Counted from the first letter of the stretch, positions 50,614 to 62,666 are shown. The stretch is 64,000 nucleotides of DNA from Coleophoma eucalyptorum (GCA_026120035.1 JALRME010000009.1:124001-188000), one strand, 5' to 3'. Notes: generated from the letters alone by a model not told the origin. Numbers and translations are program-made.

Positions 50614-52447
50614 ATGAAGTTCACTCTCTTTTCCTTTTCCGCTGCTGCACTTGCGGCCACGCTGCTCCCTTCTGAATGTGAAGCAACTACTTGTAGATGC
50701 CTTCCAGGAGACGCCTGCTGGCCATCAACTACAGCATGGGATACACTCAACTCGACAGTGGGAGGTCGGTTGGTTGCGACCGTGGAATTGGGCAGACCGT
50801 GTCATGATCCGTACTACAATGCGACTGAATGTGCGTATTTGCAGTCTGAATGGCAATACCCAGATATCCAGTAAGCAATTCTTGATTTTCTTCCCCCCCC
50901 CCCCCACCCCCCACTAATTGACATGGCTAATCTGCGGTCTGCAGTATGGAGTCATCCTCCTCTGTAATGGCACCCTTCTTCGCCAACCAGAGCTGTGATC
51001 CTTTCCAGCCGGAATCAAGAGCCTGTCTGATTGGAAACTACGTTGACTATGCTGTCAATGTAAGTTCGGCAGCCGACATCTCCGCAGCTGTGGAGTTTGC
51101 ACAGGCGAACAATATTCGTTTTATTATACGAAACACGGGTCACGAGTAAGAGCCATCTATGAACTTTGATTGGACTGAATGTAACCCTTTTATAGCTATC
51201 TTGGAAAGTCGACTGGTGCTGGCGCATTATCAGTATGGACTCACTATCTCAAGGATACCTCAGTCCTTGATTATGAGAGCACAGCATACACCGGAAAGGC
51301 CATGAAATATGGTGCCGGTGTTCAAGGATACGATGCTATCTATGCTACTACGGCTGCCGGCTTGGTAACAGTAGGAGGCGAATGCCCAACTGTTGGTGTT
51401 GCTGGAGGTTATACTCAGGGTGGTGGTCACTCAGCTCTCAGTACAACCTTCGGTCTCTCTGCCGACAATGTCCTTGAGTGGGAGGTCGTTCTTGCTAATG
51501 GAACCATCACTACTGCAACTCCTTCTATCAACGAAGACCTTTACTGGGCCATGAGTGGAGGTGGAGGAGGAACCTACGCCATAGCCACGTCAGTCACCGT
51601 GAAGGCACATGCTGATGCTACTTTTGGTGGTGCGCTTTTGGTTCTTTACGCCTCAGCTACAACCCAGGATACATTTTACGAAATCATTGACAAGTTTCAT
51701 ACTCTTCTTCCAGCCATGGTTGATGCAGGATCCATGGTGGTTTACTACTTCACCGATACATTCTTCCAAATCGCACCAATCACCGTATACAACTCCACCG
51801 CTGAAGAGACGGAAGCCATTCTTGCGAATTTCACCACTGTCCTGAACTCTTACAATGTCTCTTATACCCTCAACACATCCACCTCAGCTTCTTATGAAGA
51901 GCATTACAATACATACTTTGGACCACTGCCATATGGCAACATTCAGGTCGGAATTGCTCAATACGGTGGTAGACTTATCTCCCGGGACAATGTTGCCAAC
52001 AACATGGATGCACTCTCAGTAGCCTACCGAAACATCACCGAGAACGGTGTGACATTCATCGGTGTTGGCACCAACGTCTCTTCATCTGCAATTACATCCG
52101 GAATCAGCAATGCCGTTCTCCCAGCATGGAGAACAGCTCTTGTGTCCGCCACGCTTACACTTCCATGGAACTTCACCGCGCCTTGGGCGGACATGATTGC
52201 CCTCCAGGACAAGATGACCAATGAAATCGTACCTCAGATGGAGGCAGTCACTCCCAACAGTGGCACCTACATGAACGAGGCAGACTTCAGACAACCAAAC
52301 TTCCAAGAGGTCTACTTTGGTGCTAACTACGATACTCTGTTGTCCATTAAGAACAAATACGATCCAGATCATCTGTTCTACGCTGTCACTGGCGTGGGAA
52401 GCGAATACTGGACGGTGGACAGTGACGGACGTATGTGCGTTGCCTAA
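50614..52447 (+). CDS. Secreted FAD-linked oxidoreductase (BBE-type, bicovalent flavin)
   Basis: Three exons: 50614-50870, 50945-51145 and 51196-52447, giving 569 aa. Signal peptide at about 1-20 (LFSFSAAALAATLLP). The PCMH-type FAD domain (FAD_binding_4) includes DISAAVEFAQANNIRFIIRN, then TGHDYLGKSTGAGAL with the His that binds FAD covalently. GGECPTVGVAGGYTQGGGHS carries the Cys of the second flavin bond. The BBE domain forms the C-terminus (SIKNKYDPDHLFYAVTGVGSEYW). Many N-glycosylation sequons fit secretion. The family oxidises sugars, alcohols or secondary metabolites with O2. Intron 1 contains long C runs (50893-50912). It stands alone, not in a recognisable cluster. Confidence 0.92.
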
Positions 52448-53007
52448 ATCAAATGAAGTATTTAGATATTGATTTTATGTATTTATTGAATAAAAAATGA
52501 AAACTGTAATTACGATACAAACCTTTTTTGTCCCGCTATGAATAGAAAAGGAGTTGATAAACCGATATGCAGGTGAAGTAATAATCGCTGAAAAGCAAGA
52601 AAATATCCCACTCGCATACTCCATCAAGAATTATTATGACAAAGATACAACCCGTATAAATGACTTAACGAGTAGAACTATGAGCCATCTAAACTCATGT
52701 CATAAAGATTTCTCAGTCTTGATATCTTGAAAGTGAATTTCTCCCCATGCAACAAGTCTGTCTGCTTTCTTGCGCGCATCCGAAGGCATCAGCGCTACAA
52801 CCTCAAAGTCGACGACCACACTTATAAGAAACTCTTCCAAAACATCACATGAGCCATTGATAATCAATCCTTCAACTGACTAAGATTCCTAACCGCCATT
52901 CACAGCTTGATCTCACCCTCAAATATCTCAAGCATCAACTCTGAACGCTCATAGCCTTTCATCCTCGAGACAAACGTTTGGAAATACCTACAACCCAAAG
53001 CTTCACA
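52448..53007. other. Intergenic stretch
   Basis: 560 bp between the FAD oxidase and the MYND gene (both plus). It is AT-rich, with no gene or repeat recognised. Confidence 0.4.
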
Positions 53008-53661
53008 ATGGACGCTTTGGCCAAGCAGAATGCACCTCATGTTGGACCCGAGCTGTTCCTCAAGTACATCGTGTACTGTGGAAGTGATCGCACGAAGCTT
53101 GAGTTTGCAGACCATATACCTCCATCTTGCTACACTATTGAGGGGCCGGGGATTTTCAAGTGCGTTAAGGACGAGTACACTAAATTGATACCACAGGTGA
53201 TTGATCGGCACTGGGATGAAGTCTTCAGGGCAGTTGCTTGGCGATGCTATATTTGCAACAAGCCAGCAACCGGACTTGTGCATTCACCGAGGGCACTCAG
53301 TTCCACAGGCCCTCAACTCTATCCGATTATTGAAGATTACGTTGCCCCTATATGCAAGATTACATCCTCGTGTCGTGGCAAGGCTAAGGATATTCTGCGC
53401 TCCTGCATCCGTGATGGTGTGCCGCCAACCGAAATTGGTCGTGGAGGCTGCGAGGCTTGTGGAACGAAAGCAGGGCTATGGGTTTGTGGAAGATGCAAAA
53501 CTTCTAGGTCAGTAGACACAACCTTTGGATCAGAATTGAACTTAGCTAAAGTCACCTCAAGCTATTGCTCCAGAGAGTGCCAGGTTGAAGATTGGGTAAC
53601 TCATAAGAAAGACTGCAAGAAAGCCGATGCTTCGATTTCTGTGTCAGCAAAGAGCAGCTGA
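53008..53661 (+). CDS. MYND-type zinc finger protein
   Basis: Two exons, 53008-53507 and 53562-53661, giving 199 aa. The C-terminal MYND finger, CEACGTKAGLWVCGRCKTS then SYCSRECQVEDWVTHKKDC, has all the expected Cys/His ligands in order once the intron is removed. The intron is 54 nt (GTCAGT donor, AGCTAAAG branch, CAAG acceptor) and has no in-frame stop, so a retained form adding 18 residues inside the finger is also translatable. MYND fingers bind proline-rich partners; the N-terminal half has no recognised domain. I use the ATG at 53008 because the frame upstream has no earlier ATG. Confidence 0.84.
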   Translation: MDALAKQNAPHVGPELFLKYIVYCGSDRTKLEFADHIPPSCYTIEGPGIFKCVKDEYTKLIPQVIDRHWDEVFRAVAWRCYICNKPATGLVHSPRALSSTGPQLYPIIEDYVAPICKITSSCRGKAKDILRSCIRDGVPPTEIGRGGCEACGTKAGLWVCGRCKTSRSVDTTFGSELNLAKVTSSYCSRECQVEDWVTHKKDCKKADASISVSAKSS

Positions 53662-54133
53662 ATGTAGTAATCCATACCAAGAACCACGATGGGCTATAGT
53701 TTCTTTGTAACAAAATCAGAGAAATATTAACCAAATCCTTGCTCCTATCCAGGGCTATAAAAGCCAAGAAATTCAAATAGGTTGGCGATACTTACGTCGC
53801 TTAAGATGCTGATCATCAAGGGAGATATCGGCTTTCATTTGGGCATAGTCATCGATGTTCCCAGAAAATTCAAATAGCAAGATCGAGATTCAGTAGAGAT
53901 AAAAAGAAGCTTAGCAGTGAATTACAGCTATAGGGCTGTCAATACAAGCCAAAGTTCCCACTCAAATCATAGGAAAGAACAAGAAGTATTTTAATGTGCA
54001 ATAAATTTTTTGAAGTTATAATTGCTAGACCTTTTTGGGTATCAAGTGGTTGGTCCGCTGATTAAAAAATGGAGAATATCAGATACCTCGACCGCTATGC
54101 TAAGTACAAAAACAAAAAGCAAATGTTAACCTA
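53662..54133. other. Convergent intergenic stretch
   Basis: 472 bp of AT-rich sequence between the MYND gene (+) and the carboxypeptidase (-). No gene seen. Confidence 0.4.
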
Positions 54134-55933
54134 TTATGGTGTGTTGCTCAACCCCATTCTCTCCCGTCTCTCCTTCACCAACAGCTTCTTGAAGTGCTTA
54201 TGTGTTGCCCTAAACTTTTTCGGTGGTAGTGACACGAAGTCTTCGGATGTGACGAATCTGGACTTTTTGACGGGGGCTAAATCTGGTACATGTGTCGTTG
54301 TATTGTAAACGGATCCTGGGGGGGTAATCTTAGTCTGGATTGTACCTGGGCCCTCCATGAATGTGCTAGTTTGCGTTCCCTGCGTCGTCACATTCTTCCC
54401 CAGTGTCATAGGCATCTTGCCCGTAGCGATATCCATGCCCGAGATGGCGCGCTGAAACATTTCCAGCGTGGCAGCAGGTTGATAGAAAGGTGCTTCGTGG
54501 CCTGCAAAATAAACTCGCGTGAATGAGAATCCGTCCGCCTGCTTGGTCTGTCCAACAACAAGACCATCGTTTGTCGTTAGGTTTACGAACCCGGCCTGCG
54601 CCCATCCTGGTGCATTGACATTATTTGCCACAACTTGTCCTCCAATCCAATTGCTGTCGTAGTCAGCATCACCGGCGTAGGTGGTAACGGTAACTCCTTC
54701 TTGCAATATGGTCTGCATGGCTGTATTGATGATTGCTCCAGTGCGACTGTCGTCGCCTGTGGAGTTGAAAGCAATGAAGGCTTGGACGGAGGCTTGTGTG
54801 AAATTGGTGAAGGCACCAATGGCCTGAAGAACATTCTCCTTGTTGAGATAATCAACATAGTAGTCCGCAGGGAATGGATCTGGTGCAAGCTCTCGGATAT
54901 CTTCTTCATTGCGTCCTGCATTGATGTCGAAGAAATCTTCTACCTCGGCTACGCAGAAAGTATCGGCAGCCGCACATATATTGTCGATATCGGCCGGTGG
55001 TGGATTTGCGTTGCATTTTGCTTGCTGGTCTTGACATCCCCCTGGGCCCCAAAGGTTTGTGTACAGCTGCTGTTCCTGGGCGGCCGTATAAGGCTTGAGG
55101 TTATAGGTATTGCCAGGAGAAACGGTATAGTTGTAGTAAGCTGCGAATTGAACACGAGTATCGTAGAATCCATTCTCAATCATCAAGGTCTTCAATGGAA
55201 TTTCCACAGTTCCTGCAGCTTTAACCTTGTTCTGCTTGACAATGTAGTCGGCAAAGATTGGTCCATAATGCCCACCATACGAGGCCGTGTTGATATGCAC
55301 TCCATTCGAGGAGTATTGTGGGAAAGCACCCATGAATCCTTGCATGGCGCTATAAAAATCGACAGCAGCCGCTTGCGTGGAGTTTGCTGTCAAGCTCGGA
55401 TCAGGCGACGAGTATGTACCGCAGCCGGGGTCAGCGGTTGTACAAGTGTCGGTAGGCGTGATGATGAATGTCTGGTTACTTTGCGAGGCCTTGGTTGCGA
55501 TGGTGTATGAAAAGCCCACAGTAGCAGGTTGATCAATGAAAAGCATATTGCTATTGTTTGACCAAGAGTAGGGATTATTGACAACATTTCCAGCGGCATC
55601 AATAGTGCAAGGACCAATCTCTTGGAACAGTCCATTCATAGAGGAAGCGCCAGGCCCTCCATCCAACCTCACTGTCAAAGGAGCTTGTGTCGCGTTGACA
55701 GCTCTGGCCTCAAAGAACCAAAAGAATACATGTTGGTTAGGGCCTACGTCGGCGTAGCCTGAATAACTTTTGACATTGGGATTGGTTTCGCAGGTACCGG
55801 CGGGGACTTCTTTGTAGCGAACACTTACTCCACCAGCGCCCTGAACTGTTTTCAAATCCGTAGGTGGAGTGACGAACTGAGCAGAGACATAAGTACCAAA
55901 AATTATTAAAGAAGAAATAGAATTAAAAAACAT
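54134..55933 (-). CDS. Secreted serine carboxypeptidase (peptidase S10)
   Basis: A single exon of 599 aa. Signal peptide at about 1-18 (SISSLIIFGTYVSA). Peptidase S10 features are VFFWFFEARA, RLDGGPGASSM (oxyanion region, normally WLNGGPG), NPYSWSNNSNMLFIDQPATVGFSY, the nucleophile region NTASYGGHYGPIFADYI (normally GESYAGHY), the acid YAGDADYDSNWIGG, and the His in YFAGHEAPFYQP. The triad is therefore present. The usual Glu before Ser is replaced by Ala, and the family's LNGG Asn by Asp, marking a divergent fungal subgroup. Several N-glycosylation sequons. It removes C-terminal residues from peptides, probably outside the cell or in the vacuole. Confidence 0.9.
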   Translation of the reverse strand: MFFNSISSLIIFGTYVSAQFVTPPTDLKTVQGAGGVSVRYKEVPAGTCETNPNVKSYSGYADVGPNQHVFFWFFEARAVNATQAPLTVRLDGGPGASSMNGLFQEIGPCTIDAAGNVVNNPYSWSNNSNMLFIDQPATVGFSYTIATKASQSNQTFIITPTDTCTTADPGCGTYSSPDPSLTANSTQAAAVDFYSAMQGFMGAFPQYSSNGVHINTASYGGHYGPIFADYIVKQNKVKAAGTVEIPLKTLMIENGFYDTRVQFAAYYNYTVSPGNTYNLKPYTAAQEQQLYTNLWGPGGCQDQQAKCNANPPPADIDNICAAADTFCVAEVEDFFDINAGRNEEDIRELAPDPFPADYYVDYLNKENVLQAIGAFTNFTQASVQAFIAFNSTGDDSRTGAIINTAMQTILQEGVTVTTYAGDADYDSNWIGGQVVANNVNAPGWAQAGFVNLTTNDGLVVGQTKQADGFSFTRVYFAGHEAPFYQPAATLEMFQRAISGMDIATGKMPMTLGKNVTTQGTQTSTFMEGPGTIQTKITPPGSVYNTTTHVPDLAPVKKSRFVTSEDFVSLPPKKFRATHKHFKKLLVKERRERMGLSNTP

Positions 55934-58782
55934 TGTAAATATGCGAATACCATTAACAGACGGTGAATCGTGGACAAAAGAACGCTCCCCTTAGTGTGAA
56001 TGAATGACGAGAAGTTCACGATATTATGTGAGAGCGAAAAGACCGTCGGCTAGCCCGCTATTAAGGCACGTCCCGCCATAAAGCGCAAGAGTTGAGAGGA
56101 AAGCGTGATAAAACCTTTCGAGAAGCTGGCCTAGACTTCTTGCAGCGCTGATATCGAGATGTTATTGGGAGAAAGCAGCCAGAGTTGGAGTCGGCCGTGT
56201 TTCCCTGTCGCTTCTGAGGCGAGAAATGTATCAGGCAAGCGATCTGAGCTGGGTTTCCAGGGCGCGTGTAGCCACAACTGCTCGTGCCCGTTTTAGCGAC
56301 GTTTCAAAGCCAAGAGTTCAGACGAGCATGAGCGAACGGTTGTCGAGTTTCGTTTCATGTAGTAAGAATTCCTCATGGTAATTTCCACCACGTCAAGGAC
56401 TTTATTCGCGCTGTCCAGATGGGTGGTGGGGAATATGTGCGATTATTTGTCGGCCTCTCATGTTGCAGTAGCAAGGCTTGCAACTCAGGAACCCCAAGTT
56501 GGGCTGTGTTCTAAACAATTCAGCTGCTTCAGAAGTGCACTGCCTTCTTTCTTACTTGAAGTATGAGCATTAAAACGTGAGATAGCTAACCAATAGAAAT
56601 GTGTATGCTCCACGGGAGTTTAAGCTTAATGCTGATTTGCAGTCTCCGGGACAATCATCTTACTCTTCCGGGACGATCCCCAGACCTTGGCAGCCACTGG
56701 TAACTCGCATATCCGGGCTGATTTCAGGAATCTACCCGCCTCCTTGGCCATTGATGCTTTGTTGTCTGGCATAACCATGTTGTGATCGGAGTTGACCTCC
56801 TTCAATGTATCCTCGGGAGCTGTGGTCTTTACAGTTCGCTATCACCACGATATGATCGCACCAAATATTTCTATCTCGTCACGAGGGTGTTACAAAACAA
56901 TAGTTGGAATAGAAAAGCTAGGTAGCAGAGGCTGAATTCGCGGGCTACTGCATACTATGTCGTCTTAACTACTGAATCTATTAAAGAAACTAATCAACTT
57001 TCCTCTACGACCACTCGCGAATTGCATAACTGTTAAGTTGGTAACTGGGGCCATTTAAGCAATTTTGAAATCTCTGAATATCTTAAATGATGTCCCAAAT
57101 TATAGCACCCACATTCTCCACGTTTTTCAAAGTCATTCAGAATTTTTGTCTAACCATAAAAAGAATACAGGGCGTAGCCTTAAGAGCAGGACATGTTAGA
57201 CATTTATTGAATACGGGCCGTGCCAGTAGATAAAACACTATACTCATACGTTCAAAGAGTGTTCCTGACGTTTGTCGATTTTCAGATTGACCTCTAGTGA
57301 GTAAGGCTGGATCATTATGTGCTGACAAAATGTGAAGAGCTGTTCCTGCGCCTACTTATAGCTTTCACTGCTCACATTAGCGTCCATCTCTATTTCCCTG
57401 AGAAGATCTCTTACGATTTTTCTCGACGCTTACTTGAATAGAATCTGCATTATACTTCTATCATGTCTAGGGACACTCTTGTTACTCTCGTCATCATAAT
57501 GCGCAACCACCCCCCCCCCCCTTCAGCAATTCTGACTTCTGCATCTGTTCGCGATCGCAACGCCTTATTGCTTGATTTCGTAGTATCGAAATTATCAAGA
57601 TGTTTTCCGTAGTCGCCCACCGTTCGAAATCAGAATCAAGGCTGAATACATTTTGTTGTAAAGGTGGAACAGGGTTGGAATCGTAGCTATAGTATAATCA
57701 TCTTCAACTCTGTTGGCTGGCGAAGGAATAGTTTTCGCCTTTTGCATCGTTTGTGCCTATTGCTAAGTTTCATACTTTCCGTAAATTTATCTCACTTCCT
57801 GAATCTATTTACTAAGTAGTATCTAAATAGCGACAGGCTGATGGCTTAAATATTTGTTCTTACCGATGTTTTTGCGAAGGATTAACTCCGCATTCTGTCG
57901 GCAAATTAAGACCTTGCGTAGGTGTGGATGTAACATGATTTCCAATCATTAGTTATGATACCGTATATCTTTTCCCCCTTGTGATGAATGCATGAACCCT
58001 CAGTCAATACCAGCAAAGTGTTCCACCTTTGAGTGTACTCCGCACGGCATCAACTGGTTGTCACCTAGATACTGAGTTTCAATATTTAGGTCTTGGCGTT
58101 CTTAATCGCTCGGACACTTGTAGCAATTGTAATTTTTTCAACTCGACAAGCTACCTTGTGTAAAGAATTCTCCTGTCATGATTGCCCTACAGTTTTAATG
58201 ACCTTTAGTGTATGACACCCAACGGTGCTCTTTAATTTCGTCGTGCCTACTCGTAAGTTGTAGCTCGCAGTGGGGCGAATTCCTAGGTTTGCTCCACAGT
58301 GCCGAATACTTTGGAGCGGCCCGTTAGAGATCTTCACTGTGGGGTCTTGTTACTGTGTTCGGAGTGTGGCCCGGTGGCATGCTAGTTTTGTACTTCATCA
58401 CATTTTCACGGCCCTTAACTTGAGCTTTCGCCATACTGAAGTAATTGTTCTCTGGGCAAATAATATACTGTGTTTTTGACGTTAGTCACTTCTAAGCATT
58501 GTACCTGCCTATAAACAATCCCCTGTATCCCAATGCGGTTTTGGTATTCGGTAGTAAGATGTCGTTTCCTGAACTCTCGGTGCCTGAGAAGCAGCAGTGG
58601 GGATACTATGCAGAGAAACAAATTGAACAATTGTGCCTAATGAGGCAGCCTGCATGTCTCTGCATCAATTCTACCCACATGGAACGCTTTTCTAGCCGTG
58701 ATCCCAATTCCGTTCTCATCTTGAATCTCATAGTATTGTATCTTCTATTTCATTATCGAGTCAGATACACTAACACAATATC
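55934..58782. other. Long gene-free stretch
   Basis: 2.85 kb upstream of both the carboxypeptidase (-) and the P450 (+). No ORF has recognisable content. A C12 run lies at 57510-57521. No repeats with matching ends were found. It may hide degraded mobile DNA or non-coding RNA. Confidence 0.45.
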
Positions 58783-60430
58783 ATGGCGGTTCTGCCAATC
58801 CTTTTGCAAAGTGTTTCGCTGCTTTTGACAACACTCATCAGCTATACCATTTGGACTTACTTTGCATCACCGCTGAGAAATATTCCAGGGCCTTTCTTTG
58901 CAAAAATTTCAAATTTGTGGCGTTTGTTTGATACTTACCAAGGTCGTTCTGAGCTCACACATCAAATACTTCATGAAAGATATGGCACTGCTGTACGCCT
59001 TGGTCCAAATGTAGTCAGTCTCAGTGATCCAAAACTTCTACGAACTATTTATAATACCAGAGGAGACTACTTGAAGGTACGTGAAAGGCCTGAAGCTCGG
59101 ACTTCTTTGAGAACTGGGCATTGATAATATCAAGAGTGACTTCTATACCGTTAATGACACCAAAGTCGGGTCGCAAATACTCAAGAATGTTTTCAGCACT
59201 CAAAGCAACGAGCATCATACAGCAATAATACGACCGGTTCAAAAGTTCACAGGATGTCCAACCTCCTCAAATGCGAGCCTTTAGTCGACGTTACTATCAA
59301 AGATTTATGTGAAAAACTGGATGTAAAGTTTGCTAATACTGGCGAGGTATGCAAAATGGACGAGTGGTTAATCTTCTTCGCCTGGGATGTCGTTGGCCAG
59401 CTGACATTTAGGAAGCCAATGGGCTTTCTAGACTCTGGCAAAGATCACTCCGGACTTTTGTCAACTGCCGATAAAGCTCTTGACTATTTCGCTACAGTCG
59501 GTCAGATCCCAGCCTTGGATCACTGGCTTGCGAAAAATCCAGTCCGACCTGTTGGGCCTCCGAGTTTTGATGCTGCTGCAGTTTTCTGTGCACAGCAGTC
59601 AATTACTCGGCAACAGAGTGCGGCCGAAGTTTTCAATAAAGAGAGAGATATGCTGGACGATTTTCTCGAGATGAAAAATAACTCTCCTGAGACCATGGAC
59701 GACAGTGCAGTAATTACTGCTCTGCTAATTAATATTATTGCTGGCGCGGACACCACCGCCATCCTGTTAAGATCGACGGTTTACTACACTCTGAAGAACC
59801 CAAAGGTTTACCAGAAACTCATGCAAGAATTGGATAAGGCTAAACTAAGTCAGCCAATAACTTATACAGAAGCAAACAATCTGACATATTTTGATGCCAT
59901 TGTTCGAGAGGCTGCTCGTGTCCATCCCGGTGTCGGATTGCTTCTTGAACGTGTTGTCCCTTCATCAGGGTTAGAGTTGGAAAATGGACAGTTCATACCT
60001 GCTGGAACTATCGTTGGTATGAACCCGTGGGTGATGCACCAAAACAAGGCGATATATGGACAAGATGCTTCTGCATTCAAACCCGAGCGTTGGCTGCGCT
60101 ACGAAGACGAAGGGGAGACTCAAGACGAATACCAAGCTCGCCTGAGCACTATGAAGCAGAGTGATCTTACTTTCGGAATGGGCAAGCGTATCTGTCTGGG
60201 CAAAAATGTTGCCTTAATGGAGACGTATAAAGTCCTCACCACTCTGTTCATGACATATGATGTAAGTTTACTCCAGCTCCAACACATCCAAGTTTTAACC
60301 TGATGATGCTGGTTAGATGAGCCTTGTAGATCCAGAGAAGGAATGGAATACACAGAATTCATGGTTTGTAAGACAGACTGGAATTGACGTCAAACTTAAA
60401 CGTCGATCTACTGTGAAGGTTGACAACTGA
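58783..60430 (+). pseudogene. Cytochrome P450 with a single frameshift
   Basis: Exons 58783-59076, 59135-60261 and 60317-60430. The N-terminal membrane anchor is ILLQSVSLLLTTLISYTIWT, with the proline hinge at NIPGPFFAKIS. The I-helix is IIAGADTTAILL, ExxR is in VREAARVHPGV, the PERF-like motif is FKPERW, and the heme loop is FGMGKRICLGKN with the axial Cys. Exon 2 starts in frame (SDFYTVNDTKVGS to AIIRPVQK), but the following conserved MSNLL segment at 59254 is in another frame. The two points are 119 nt apart, where 120 are needed, so one base is missing near 59240-59253. No intron explains it. Otherwise the gene is intact, so this is a recent lesion or a sequence error. The layout suggests a benzoate/pisatin-demethylase-like fungal P450. 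Confidence 0.8.
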
Positions 60431-60724
60431 ACGTTACCTTTGTGTGAAACATAAAGCGAGCAAAGTCGCAGCAGTGCCTTTGGACAGAATTAATCTTGGC
60501 AAGTAGCAGATTATACATTGTACATAGGCTATTATCATATTTTTGAAGTCAAACTTATGTGCTTGTTCTTAGTTGTATACCTCACGCATACTTTATCAGT
60601 TCTTCCTACCAACTCCTTGAATTGTATTCCTCGCTGAATCTAAACTACGTACTATCTATCTCTCGGTATCCTATGACAGCTAATATCATTCTTGTGAAAA
60701 TGATTCTCACCATAATCTCATATT

Positions 60725-62666
60725 CTATGCCTCTTGAACAATGGCTCTGGTAGCATTCTTATCAATAGGCAAGTCTACCCCAGCAAGAGCATCACCGACA
60801 TCAACCTTGCCTTGCACAACAACTTCCAAATCGGGCACGTCACTGTGTTTCTCGCCGTCAATCAATCGATCAATCTCCTCCATGGTCTTGCCGCGAGTCT
60901 CGATCCAGCAAAAGAAAATGAACGCAAATTCAAGTACATCCCACCCGGCATTGATCATGTAAAGCTTCCACGAGATAGCTGCCAGAGCGAAGGGGAAGGC
61001 AAATGTGACAAATAAACTGTGTAGAGGTCAATTAAAATGGTCACGAAGTTTCTGTGAGTATGGAGGTACTAACCCAAGAAGATTGACGGTCATAGTCCAC
61101 ATTGCCATACCAGTAGTTCGGATCGAGTAGTTCAAGACTTCTGGGGGGTACATAGTCGTCATGTTGGTGCATCCAAAACTGTAACTGCCTTGAAAGAGGA
61201 ATATCATCGCAACAGTAGCAAAGACACCCGACTGGTTTTGACCGGAACCGAAAGCTAGTAATTATCAGATAAAAACTCGAAAAGGATCCGGGCTGAATGG
61301 ACATACCAGCTGTCAAACCTCCAACAATGAACATGAACACTGTCAACAAACCAACACTGATCAATGCCATAGGACGTCGGCCCATCTTGTCAGACAGTTG
61401 AGACCCAATCATGGCAATGACAAGACAAAATGCGCTTAGGCAGATGTTCTGCCAAGTCAGCTAATTCTCGCTCAAGAGAGGATGAGACACATACGATCTC
61501 TAGTTGAGTGTGGGAGCTCTTGATGCCGGCGTTCGTCAACATAGTACCAAGGTAGTATGAAACAATACTATTTCCTGCCCATTGATCAGTGAGATTCTCC
61601 ATCTAATAATGGTTTTCTTACCACTAAGAGAATTGAGCACAGCAACAGAACATGCAAGCATAACTCTCTTCCTTGATCCCTTGGTCTTGATAATCTCCCA
61701 GTATCCTAAACTCTCTCCATTCTCCTTCTCCCAGTTGAGAGTGTCGATGATCTCCTTGTATTGCAGTAACGTGACCGGGTCGTTCACGTCGCCATTAGAG
61801 TGAGTACGTGCAATGATGTCCAATGCCTCATCATTACGGCCGCGATAAGCAAGCCATCTTGGGGATTCAGGGGTGAAACCAAGGATGATTAGACAGAGAA
61901 TACTGAAAATTGCTTGCAGTGCTGCAGGAATTCTCCAACCGGCATCGCCAGCATATGTTGATGTCCCGTATGTCACACCCGCTGCTAATAAACTGCCTAT
62001 TTAGAAAGTCAGTATTCTGTCCTTCTGCTTCCTAGCGCTTATCATATTACTTACCGACGTACCAAACAGCGTAGATCAAACTAAGGCCTCTTCCACGGAA
62101 GGAGACAGGAAGTGTTTCAGCGAGCCATCTATATGACCGTCAGACTCTAGGTTTCCATAGAAAGAGACAGCACTTACGCAGGTGCCACAGTACCACTTAT
62201 ACCACTTCCAAAACCCAGGCATATTCTCCCAAGGCAAAACATGGCTACATTCTGCGCAGCAGCCATGAGAACAACACCAACCAGCTTGACAATGGCTGAA
62301 AGAATGATTGATCGCTTTCTTCCAATGATATTTGCAACATATCCAAAAGCGATGCACGAAACACTTGACCCGATATACGTAGATGAGGTTAGTAGCGCTT
62401 TCGTCGCAGTGGTGAGCTGGAAATAGTTTTTATATGCTGGAAGGATATTGAGACCGTTCCTGTATTTCTTAGTTATAGCCTTGTTGTAGATTATCTGATC
62501 TACTCACATCAGTGCGGTATCGTATCCCGAAGTCTACCAGCACATTAGAAAGAAAAGAACCTTGCATCTCAGCATGCTAAGTACTTACTACTGCAAAAAT
62601 TCAAGACGCAGAGATGAGGAGCGCAACATTCAGGTAAGAGTTCGTTCCATACAGCCATGGTGCCAT
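60725..62666 (-). CDS. MFS sugar transporter (possibly disrupted by an in-frame TGA)
   Basis: Nine minus-strand exons: 62589-62666, 62508-62533, 62178-62459, 62055-62128, 61622-61996, 61495-61574, 61307-61448, 61074-61254 and 60725-61016. Sugar-porter motifs are GRKRS after TM2, GRICLGFGSGIS, PESPRWLAYRGR after TM6, SDKMGRRP after TM8, and the terminal IETRGKTMEEID. The set resembles fungal lactose-permease-like sugar porters. The N-terminal exon is inferred from its GTAAGT donor and a good TM1 (NVALLISAS...IFAV, then TSGYDTALM). It contains a TGA at 62601-62603, codon 22. Either the gene is a pseudogene, or its start lies elsewhere, or the base is an error. The start at the ATG of MAPWLYGT is tentative. 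Confidence 0.78.

Noticed and set aside
54635..55510. 291-codon plus-strand ORF
   Set aside because: It is antisense to the serine carboxypeptidase, a shadow of a codon-biased gene.
58783..60430. Extra intron to explain the P450 frame change
   Set aside because: The 119-nt interval is conserved coding sequence throughout, and the only internal GT...AG pair near the break would give a 16-nt intron in the wrong frame.
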